Notes under the pieces: model-generated
What the model saw: only the letters and a program-made list of their open reading frames with translations
What the model was told of the DNA's origin: nothing
The model's database searches: none
Assembly: GCF_050611725.1 (NCBI RefSeq)
Contig: NZ_JBODJB010000001.1
Location: 1,860,001-1,924,000, forward strand
DNA: 64,000 bases
Direction: 5' to 3'
Source: Ferruginibacter sp050611725
Lineage (GTDB): Bacteria; Bacteroidota; Bacteroidia; Chitinophagales; Chitinophagaceae
Position numbers and translations under genes: made by a program
Shown: positions 58,314 through 64,000 of the stretch, piece after piece
Layout: every line of letters starts with the position of its first letter
How positions within the stretch are numbered: the first letter of the stretch is position 1

Positions 58314-59126
58314 TTAATGTATCAATACATTTGTATCAATTTGATAGCCTGCACCTTTTAATTCTTTAGCTAATTCAAACTGCCATCCACTATCATTTGG
58401 GTTATATGGAATATATACGATCCCATCAATGTCTGAAGGTTTTTCGAAATCATCTGTTTGTTCAAAGATGGCAACCACTTTTTTGCGTTCCAATTTGCCA
58501 TAAAAAAATCCAAGTTCAAAAATTACATTTTGCCTTGCTCTTAATTTTGCATTGGCTGAGCTGTCTTTTTTTGAATAACCATAATCATCAGCAGATAACA
58601 AAATAATTGCAAAACCAACATCTGAATTTCTTGTAAATTTTTCTATTATGGTATCTCCATTATTAGCTTGTTCATGAAGAATTATAGGTTCTAATTTAAA
58701 TTTTTCAAGCGTTCTGGCTGTAGCGAATTTCATCGCATCATTATGTCCATGAACGATAAATATTCTTGAATTATTTTTTGCAGATTTAGCAGGATTGTAA
58801 CTATTTAGAGGAGTGATATTTTCGAAATTCGTTAAGACCTTTTGTTCTTGATGCTGTAATAAATCGAGTTCATCAATCATTACTTCAATAATGCTTACTA
58901 AATCATTAACATGGTAATGATTTAAGCCAAATACGGCCCTAGAAATCCTTTCACTAAGAACCTCAATCTTTTCGCTGTAAGTTTGAGTTGGGGTAAACTG
59001 TCTTGTCGCAATACCTTTAGTTCGTTCTACTATTCTGTCAAATTTTTTCCTATCAGCATCAGTGGCTCCTGTAATGAGATTTAGCTCACTTAAAAGTCCT
59101 TTCAATTTTGTTATTGCTATTTCCAT
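58314..59126 (-). CDS. TIR-like nucleotide-binding protein (PF10137/CAP12-like)
   Basis: The 270-aa product has an N-terminal helical region (about residues 1-100, ITKLKGLLSEL ... LLQHQEQKVLT) of unknown fold. A C-terminal TIR-like domain follows: SRIFIVHGHNDAMKFATARTLEKFKLEPIILHEQANNGDTIIEKF (about 120-164), DVGFAIILLSADDYG (169-183) and the helix RARQNVIFELGFFYGKL (about 197-212) with candidate catalytic Glu204. In this family such domains cleave NAD or respond to cyclic nucleotides in CBASS, Pycsar and related defence. No cyclase gene is visible. It is on the same strand as the PIN-AAA pair but is separated by an element A copy. TATATTTG at 59160-59153 is a candidate promoter. Confidence 0.85.
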   Translation of the reverse strand: MEIAITKLKGLLSELNLITGATDADRKKFDRIVERTKGIATRQFTPTQTYSEKIEVLSERISRAVFGLNHYHVNDLVSIIEVMIDELDLLQHQEQKVLTNFENITPLNSYNPAKSAKNNSRIFIVHGHNDAMKFATARTLEKFKLEPIILHEQANNGDTIIEKFTRNSDVGFAIILLSADDYGYSKKDSSANAKLRARQNVIFELGFFYGKLERKKVVAIFEQTDDFEKPSDIDGIVYIPYNPNDSGWQFELAKELKGAGYQIDTNVLIH

Positions 59127-59152
59127 ATGATTATGCTAAATTACTAGCAATG

Positions 59153-59160
59153 CAAATATA
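59153..59160 (-). promoter_or_regulatory. candidate -7 box (TATATTTG) for the TIR-like gene
   Basis: An exact consensus match 27 bp upstream of the ATG at 59126. Suggests the gene has its own promoter. Confidence 0.4.
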
Positions 59161-59186
59161 TATCAGTTATAGCTTTTTAACGCAGT

Positions 59187-59323
59187 AGCTGTTGTCTGTA
59201 TATCTTTGACCACTGACATACGAATTGTAAATGTTGTTTTGATTATGTTGTATGTCTTGAGTTATAAGTTCAAGACAGCTTCAACTCGTTAGAACACTAC
59301 GGATAGCTGGGATTAAATTTCAT
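59187..59323 (+). repeat. interspersed element A, copy 3
   Basis: Full-length match to 55212-55345, with the GTCTTGA/TCAAGAC arms intact. The tail (GGATAGCTGGGATTAAATTTC) runs into the PIN-like gene and supplies its TAA stop at 59313-59315. Confidence 0.65.
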
Positions 59324-59783
59324 CATTGATTTCTTCAGCTGTTACAATAGAGATTTCTAAATCTCTTCGAATCGTTCTTCTTTTTTTAATTTGGTAATCT
59401 GTAAAATCATGTGAAGCCAAAACTTTATCTGTTGAATTACAAGTAACTCGTAAAAACATTCGATCTTTCTTATTTCTAATTATTTGTTCGATGTAGTTTT
59501 TAATATTATTGATAGGCTTATTTGAAACAAAATCCATTCTGCCATTTGATGCTAAGTGAGTAATTAATCTATATCCAAGAGTACCTGGTTGGAGATGTTT
59601 AATATACTCATAACCTAAATAACTAGTATTTTCTGTTTCATCCATAGAGAATCCTTCATCAACAGTGCAATTAATTGTATTTATAAACATCTTTTGTATG
59701 AATATTACTGAGTATTCAAAATATTTGGATTTTGGGTCATCAGCATGTTTAAGAGTACACGTATCGATTACTATATCAACCAT
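59313..59783 (-). CDS. PIN-like nuclease domain protein
   Basis: The 156-aa product resembles PIN nucleases. It starts VIDTCTLKHADDP with the first acidic residue D7. The later pair lies in KKDRMFLRVTCNSTDKVLASHDFTDYQ, with D107 and D126 in the usual (D)..D positions, and a basic tail follows. An acidic segment about 42-51 (VDEGFSMDET) could give the remaining ligand. The frame overlaps the ATPase gene by 8 bp, a classic coupled arrangement. In other defence systems the partner of this type of ATPase is a TOPRIM/DUF4435 or HNH protein; here it is PIN-like. The stop comes from element A. Confidence 0.6.
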   Translation of the reverse strand: MVDIVIDTCTLKHADDPKSKYFEYSVIFIQKMFINTINCTVDEGFSMDETENTSYLGYEYIKHLQPGTLGYRLITHLASNGRMDFVSNKPINNIKNYIEQIIRNKKDRMFLRVTCNSTDKVLASHDFTDYQIKKRRTIRRDLEISIVTAEEINDEI

Positions 59784-61146
59784 TTTTCTTTCTTTTTGCT
59801 TGTTCCGATGCTATGATTAATGCCTCTTTTAATGATTCTGCAAAAAAATCTTTAGGCCAATCGATTTGCTTAATTTGTCCGTTTTCTTGTAAATTAATAG
59901 GACTAATCTTTGAGCTAATAACATCTCCTTCAATAAAGTAAATTGCAACTTCATCTGACTTTACTTTCCCCTCAGCTATCAATCTTCTTAATCTTAATAA
60001 TAAATGCTCGCTATGTGTCTCAGCAATTACAGTTTGTTTCTTTTTTGCCATAGCGACAAATAAGTCGGCAAGTTCACATTGTATTTTTGGGTTAAGATGA
60101 ATTTCAGGCTGTTCAGCTATAGTGATATTTCCTTTTGGAGAAACTAAAGCTTGTACAATTAAAGGTAATATTTGAGAAGCTCCAAACCCTGCGTTAGAAA
60201 TACTTGTGTAATACATTGAATTTTTTTTCATAAATCTTAGGGAATATGCATTGCTGTATAATTTTTCCAAACACACTTCATCCCCAAATCCAAACTTTTG
60301 CACCCAGCTATTAAGCTCAGTATTATTGTTACCTATTTTTTTTAATAGATTTGGCATATTTTCCCCCTTGCTTCCTACTGTATTATACGTTTCATTTGTG
60401 ATTTCATAAATACGATGTGGATTGTCTCGAATAGGGCCTAAGAAACTAAGGTCTCCTAAAAATTTTTGAACACTCGAATTATTGTAAGATAATGCAGATA
60501 AAAATTGGGAAAATCCTTTTGAAAATCTACCAACTTTTCTTTTTATTTTTTCAGAGTTATTATTTTCTTCATCTTCTAAGTCTGATAAAATAGAGTTAGT
60601 TGAAAATAAAAAATTGACTGTTTCACTTTTTGAAATTGCTCTCTTCTCTTTTTCTGTCATCGTATCTTTCCCTATTCCAACAAATTTATTTGTGCCGTTT
60701 TTATTTCTAGTTAAACTTAAAAATTTTCGACCATATAAGTCATAAATGGTCATTGCCTTAAGTTTGATTTCAGCTTCTTTATTTTCAACATTAAATGTTA
60801 CATCAAACCCACCTGGAGGATAATCTCCAATCTCGGATAATCTCTCTGTTGTTTCATGAATATGATATTTAAATCCAAAATAAATTTCATTTTCAGTTAC
60901 ATATTCTCTCGCTATCTCTTGATAATTTCCTGCATCATATAAATCTCCTTTTAAAATTATTGGAGATAATCGATCCCTAGAGTTAACAGTCTGGTTCATT
61001 AATAAGAATGGAGCAAGAAAATTCGTTTTCCCTGAGTTATTTGATCCCAGAATTATAGTAATAGGTTTTATTTTTACCCACCCCGTATCTTTAAAACCTT
61101 TAAAATTTTTCCATCTTACCTCAATGTAGTCATGATGTATATCCAT
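59776..61146 (-). CDS. AAA ATPase with DUF3696 C-terminus
   Basis: The 456-aa product has an OLD/RecF-type P-loop: GSNNSGKT (residues 34-41), Walker B in NITIAEQPEIHL (E345/E348 area) and the H-loop THSEH (377-381). The end matches DUF3696 (SPINLQENGQIKQIDWPKDFF, about 416-436). There are lysine-rich and acidic inserts in the middle (about 195-215). ATPases of this group pair with a nuclease in anti-phage systems such as PARIS-like, RloAB-like or Gabija-like units. The gene starts ATG at 61146 and translationally overlaps the PIN-like gene. A+T-rich codon use fits recent acquisition. Confidence 0.87.
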   Translation of the reverse strand: MDIHHDYIEVRWKNFKGFKDTGWVKIKPITIILGSNNSGKTNFLAPFLLMNQTVNSRDRLSPIILKGDLYDAGNYQEIAREYVTENEIYFGFKYHIHETTERLSEIGDYPPGGFDVTFNVENKEAEIKLKAMTIYDLYGRKFLSLTRNKNGTNKFVGIGKDTMTEKEKRAISKSETVNFLFSTNSILSDLEDEENNNSEKIKRKVGRFSKGFSQFLSALSYNNSSVQKFLGDLSFLGPIRDNPHRIYEITNETYNTVGSKGENMPNLLKKIGNNNTELNSWVQKFGFGDEVCLEKLYSNAYSLRFMKKNSMYYTSISNAGFGASQILPLIVQALVSPKGNITIAEQPEIHLNPKIQCELADLFVAMAKKKQTVIAETHSEHLLLRLRRLIAEGKVKSDEVAIYFIEGDVISSKISPINLQENGQIKQIDWPKDFFAESLKEALIIASEQAKRKKNG

Positions 61147-61240
61147 TAATTTTCAAGTATTTTGGTAATCAATTTTTTTAGATTAAGCTAATATACTAAC
61201 ACTCCCCAACATAACATCCAAAAAGCTCAATAACATTCCT

Positions 61241-61312
61241 ATGCTCAGCATAGCCGGGATAGGAGTGGAAAGCCCGCCGCTTGCGGCGGCTTGGAACGTA
61301 TAGCCCGAGCAT
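61241..61312. ncRNA. candidate small structured RNA element
   Basis: Outer arms ATGCTC (61241-61246) and GAGCAT (61307-61312) enclose GATAGGAGTGGAAAG, a hairpin AAGCC-c-GCCGC-tt-GCGGC-GGCTT, and GGAACGTATAGCCC. The combination of a strong G+C hairpin and conserved-looking A-rich internal loops in A+T-rich DNA looks like a folded RNA or a dispersed structured element. The strand is not determined. The gap 61147-61667 also holds the inverted CAGCACATC repeats and the thr leader. Confidence 0.4.
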
Positions 61313-61344
61313 AAAGCCCAGCTTTGCACTCTGCCCATGCTACT

Positions 61345-61448
61345 AATGTGCTGATTTGTCGATATGCTGATTGGGGTGGTCTTATTAATAGAAGACTCTT
61401 GATTTTTTCATCAGCACATCGGCATATTAGCACATCAGCACATCAATT
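61345..61448. repeat. inverted CAGCACAT-type repeats
   Basis: AATGTGCTGATTTGTCGATA (from 61345) is complementary to the right arm starting CATCAGCACATCGGCATATT (from 61409). Simple degenerate repeats of this kind are like the tracts near tsaD. Confidence 0.5.
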
Positions 61449-61463
61449 ACAATATTTTTTCCC

Positions 61464-61471
61464 TATTTTCG
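61464..61471 (+). promoter_or_regulatory. weak -7-like element before the thr leader ORF
   Basis: TATTTTCG is one mismatch from TAnnTTTG and would start transcription a few bases before the leader GTG. A better match, TACCTTTG, lies at 61587-61594 after the leader and is an alternative thrA promoter. Confidence 0.3.
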
Positions 61472-61484
61472 TTTTACAAACGTC

Positions 61485-61568
61485 GTGGTACACAAAAACA
61501 CACATATTATTCCTTCTTTTTCTGCTATAATTAGCAGCACTACCACAATTTCTACAACAACCCGTTAG
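61485..61568 (+). CDS. thrL: putative threonine-operon leader peptide
   Basis: A GTG-to-TAG frame of 27 codons ends with SSTTTISTTTR. It holds seven Thr and five Ile codons. Runs of Thr/Ile codons just before a threonine-biosynthetic gene are the hallmark of ribosome-mediated attenuation. The last codons and the stop overlap the hairpin at 61557-61574. There is no ATG in frame, so the start is uncertain. The distance to thrA is about 100 bp. Confidence 0.55.
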   Translation: MVHKNTHIIPSFSAIISSTTTISTTTR

Positions 61569-61574
61569 GGTTGT
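61557..61574 (+). terminator. hairpin overlapping the thr leader stop
   Basis: ACAACCC pairs with GGGTTGT around GTTA. It is followed by ACATTTTCAT, a weak T-run. It could act as the attenuator terminator. No obvious anti-terminator was found. Confidence 0.45.
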
Positions 61575-61667
61575 ACATTTTCATATTACCTTTGGGCGCT
61601 TTTAGCTTTTAGTTCAACAAAACGAATTAGTAAACATTATTATATATTATCCTTAAATAAGTAGCAA

Positions 61668-64000
61668 ATGCAGGTGTTAAAATTTGGCGGAAGTTCAGTA
61701 GCCAATGCAGAAAATATCAATAAAGTAGTAGCAATTGTAAAAGATAAAGTGGCTGCCGATAAAACGGCGGTGGTGGTATCGGCGCTGGGGGGCATTACGG
61801 ATGTGTTATTGGGTTGCAGCGCTTTGGCTGCTAAAGGTGACGAAAGTTTTAAAGACAAGTTGCTGGAAGTAGAGCAACGCCATTTACAAACGGTAAAAGA
61901 ATTGTTGCCGCTGACACAGCAGAGCAGCGTATTGAGCCTGGTAAAAACATTGTGCAACGAGATAGAAGATATCTGCAACGGTATCTTTTTACTGAAAGAA
62001 TTATCGGAGCATACGAAAGACCGTATTGTAAGTTATGGTGAATTGTTGTCGTCGCAGATCATTGCGGCTCGTTTAAAAGATGCCGTGGGTGAATGTGAGT
62101 GGATCGACAGCAGGGAGGTAATTACCACCGATTCTAATTTCGGTTCGGCTGCGGTTGACTTTGGTACTACCGATAAAAAAGTGGCTGCAAAATTTGCGGC
62201 ATCGTCTTCAAAATTATTTATTCTTCCGGGTTTTATTTCGAGTAACGAAGCAGGTGAGGGCACTACCTTGGGTAGAGGTGGCTCGGATTATACTGCTGCT
62301 ATTTTAGCGGCTGCATTGAATGCACATACATTAGAGATATGGACAGATGTATCGGGTATGATGACGGCGGATCCCCGTTTGGTGGCGAATGTAAAAATGA
62401 TACCTCGTATCTCTTACCAGGAAGCGATGGAATTGTCGCATTTTGGAGCAAAGGTTATTTACCCGCCAACGATTCAACCGGTGTTGAAAAAAGGAATTCC
62501 TACATGGATCAAAAATACTTTTGCGCCGGGTGATATTGGTACAGTGATTGAAAAAGATGCAGCAAAAGATGATACCAGCATCCGTGGTATCTCCAGCATT
62601 GGTAAAATAACGTTGTTGAGTTTGGAAGGTAGTGGTATGATCGGTATTCCGGGTTTTAGCAAAAGATTGTTTGGTGCATTGGCCAATGCAAAGATCAATG
62701 TGATATTAATTACACAGAGTTCTTCTGAACATTCTATTTGTGTGGGTATTGATGATGCAAATGCTGCATTGGCAAAGAAAGTGGTGGATGAAGAATTCAG
62801 CTACGAAATAGAAACCAACAAAGTGGAACCATTGGGTATGGAAAGAGAGTTGGCTATTGTTGCACTGGTGGGTGATAATATGCGTAGTCACCCGGGTATC
62901 AGCGGTAAAATGTTTGGTACACTGGGTCGTAATGGGGTGAATGTTCGTGCTATCTCCCAGGGGTCTTCTGAAAGAAATATTTCTGCAGTGATAGGAGCGA
63001 AGGATGTGAAGAAAGCGATCAACGTATTGCATGAAGCATTTTTTGAAACAACGTATAAAGAGATCAATTTATTTGTGGCTGGTGTGGGTAATGTGGGTGG
63101 TAAATTATTGGCGCAATTGCACAAACAACAATCTTACTTACAAAAATACCTTCGCATTAAAGTGAAAGTGGCGGGTATTGCCAACAGTACTAAAATGTTG
63201 TTCAATGATAATGGTGGTATTGATCTGGCAAACTGGAAAGAAACATTGTTGAAAGATGGTGTGCATATGACTAGTGCAGGTTTTATCAATACCATTATTG
63301 AGAAGAACGTACGTAACTCAGTGTTTGCAGATGTTACAGCGAATGCGGATATTGCTGAACTGTATGATAGATTGCTATCAAAAAGTATTTCTGTAGTAGC
63401 GTGTAATAAGATAGCCGCTTCTTCTTCGTTTGAATATTTTAAGAGCTTGAAAGAATTGGCAAATGAATTCAACGCAGGTTTCTTATACGAAACAAATGTG
63501 GGGGCTAGTCTACCGGTGATTGGTACACTAAACGATTTGATTCGCAGTGGCGATAAAGTGCGTAAGATAGAAGCGGTATTGAGTGGTACATTGAATTTTG
63601 TTTTCAACAACTATAAAGGCGAAGGTTTTTCTGACGTGGTGATGCAGGCGAAGAAAGAAGGGTATACTGAACCGGATCCTCGTTTAGACTTGAGTGGTAA
63701 AGATGTGATGCGTAAAATATTGATTCTTGCACGTGAGTGTGGGTCTAAAATAGAACTGGACGATATTACCAACCATTCCTTTATGCCGGAAGAATGTATG
63801 CAGGGATCAGTAGATGATTTCTTTGCATCGATGGTGAAACATGAGGCTCACTTTAAAAAGTTGTATGATGAAGCAGCTTCTAAAGGGAATATCCTGAAGT
63901 TTGTTGCTAAGTATGAGAATGGTAAAGCGTCTGTAGGTTTGCAGCATATTCATCCGGAGCATGATCTGTTCCATTTGTATGGTAAGGATAATATTGTGTT
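61668..64000 (+). CDS. thrA: bifunctional aspartate kinase / homoserine dehydrogenase I (3' end cut by window)
   Basis: The visible 777 residues begin MQVLKFGGSSVANAENI and contain the aspartokinase domain (about 1-290; KFGGSSVA, GRGGSDYTAAILAAAL, EIWTDVSGMMTADPR). Two ACT-type regulatory regions (about 315-455) follow, then the homoserine dehydrogenase domain (about 463 on) with NAD motif GVGNVGGKLL and the segment ANKIA-like CNKIAASS (about 580). The ACT region suggests feedback control by threonine. The open frame runs off the right edge at base 64000, about 40 residues short of the usual length. A likely leader peptide and attenuator lie upstream; thrB and thrC probably follow outside. 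Confidence 0.95.
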   Translation, partial: MQVLKFGGSSVANAENINKVVAIVKDKVAADKTAVVVSALGGITDVLLGCSALAAKGDESFKDKLLEVEQRHLQTVKELLPLTQQSSVLSLVKTLCNEIEDICNGIFLLKELSEHTKDRIVSYGELLSSQIIAARLKDAVGECEWIDSREVITTDSNFGSAAVDFGTTDKKVAAKFAASSSKLFILPGFISSNEAGEGTTLGRGGSDYTAAILAAALNAHTLEIWTDVSGMMTADPRLVANVKMIPRISYQEAMELSHFGAKVIYPPTIQPVLKKGIPTWIKNTFAPGDIGTVIEKDAAKDDTSIRGISSIGKITLLSLEGSGMIGIPGFSKRLFGALANAKINVILITQSSSEHSICVGIDDANAALAKKVVDEEFSYEIETNKVEPLGMERELAIVALVGDNMRSHPGISGKMFGTLGRNGVNVRAISQGSSERNISAVIGAKDVKKAINVLHEAFFETTYKEINLFVAGVGNVGGKLLAQLHKQQSYLQKYLRIKVKVAGIANSTKMLFNDNGGIDLANWKETLLKDGVHMTSAGFINTIIEKNVRNSVFADVTANADIAELYDRLLSKSISVVACNKIAASSSFEYFKSLKELANEFNAGFLYETNVGASLPVIGTLNDLIRSGDKVRKIEAVLSGTLNFVFNNYKGEGFSDVVMQAKKEGYTEPDPRLDLSGKDVMRKILILARECGSKIELDDITNHSFMPEECMQGSVDDFFASMVKHEAHFKKLYDEAASKGNILKFVAKYENGKASVGLQHIHPEHDLFHLYGKDNIV

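Noticed and set aside
57544..59126. XRE-like and TIR-like genes as a toxin-antitoxin pair
   Set aside because: They are convergent, separated by about 420 bp of repeats, and have no shared promoter or overlap.
59313..61146. PARIS or RloAB system
   Set aside because: The ATPase fits, but the small partner has an N-terminal VIDTCTL and a later SHD, not a TOPRIM or DUF4435 pattern. The match is therefore partial only.
61324..61530. Plus-strand 68-aa frame in the thrA upstream region
   Set aside because: It is made from inverted CAGCACAT repeats and is out of frame with the Thr-rich leader, which has a clear functional logic.
1..64000. tRNA, rRNA or insertion-sequence genes
   Set aside because: No acceptor/T-loop pattern of a tRNA, no rRNA and no transposase or integrase frame was recognised, although this was by eye and a tRNAscan/ISfinder run would be decisive.

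Overview
The window looks like chromosomal DNA of a Bacteroidota bacterium, most likely Chitinophagaceae or a close relative. The DNA is A+T-rich. Many products carry Sec or lipoprotein signals, and there are several outer-membrane barrels and large secreted proteins (GH99-like, PL9-like, ELWxxDGT, MopE-like/beta-helix, S74 tail-fibre). Start codons lack Shine-Dalgarno sequences, and several genes are preceded by the Bacteroidota -7 box TAnnTTTG. The genus assignment is inference. No rRNA, tRNA, transposase or CRISPR array was seen.

Layout. 1-5.4 kb is housekeeping: tsaD (apparently with a non-canonical ATT/ATC start), a MacB-type permease, sucC, and a divergent purine nucleoside phosphorylase. 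5.5-10.7 kb holds a porin and a run of cell-envelope metal/thiol genes: a HYC_CC_PP protein, two periplasmic HMA proteins, an outer-membrane protein and a TlpA-like thioredoxin. 10.7-15 kb has a LuxE-like acyl-activating enzyme, a lipoprotein, a UbiA-like membrane protein, an M42 peptidase, a zinc-ribbon protein and an FMN reductase. 15-26.5 kb has a GH99-like hydrolase, a block of small stress/adaptation genes (VOC, DUF1801, DoxX, effector-binding-like) diverging from a GlxA-type AraC regulator, a YfcC carrier and PEP carboxylase. 26.5-47 kb is mostly secreted or surface proteins, with a methyltransferase, a K+ channel, an M1 aminopeptidase and a WG-repeat protein. 47.3-50.3 kb is a compact AraC-controlled locus in which two promoters share a 35-bp element at exactly the same distance from the -7 box.

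50.4-61.6 kb is accessory DNA. After a giant MopE-like/beta-helix protein come several families of short interspersed repeats, a roughly 400-bp tandem duplication, REP-like hairpins and a 41-bp tandem array just upstream of an XRE-like regulator. A defence-like group on the minus strand follows: a DUF3696-type AAA ATPase overlapping a PIN-like nuclease gene by 8 bp, and downstream a TIR-like nucleotide-binding protein. This group is the best candidate for an under-described system.

The window ends in thrA (aspartate kinase-homoserine dehydrogenase, cut by the window edge). Upstream is a 27-codon ORF packed with Thr and Ile codons and overlapping a small hairpin, which reads as a threonine attenuation leader.
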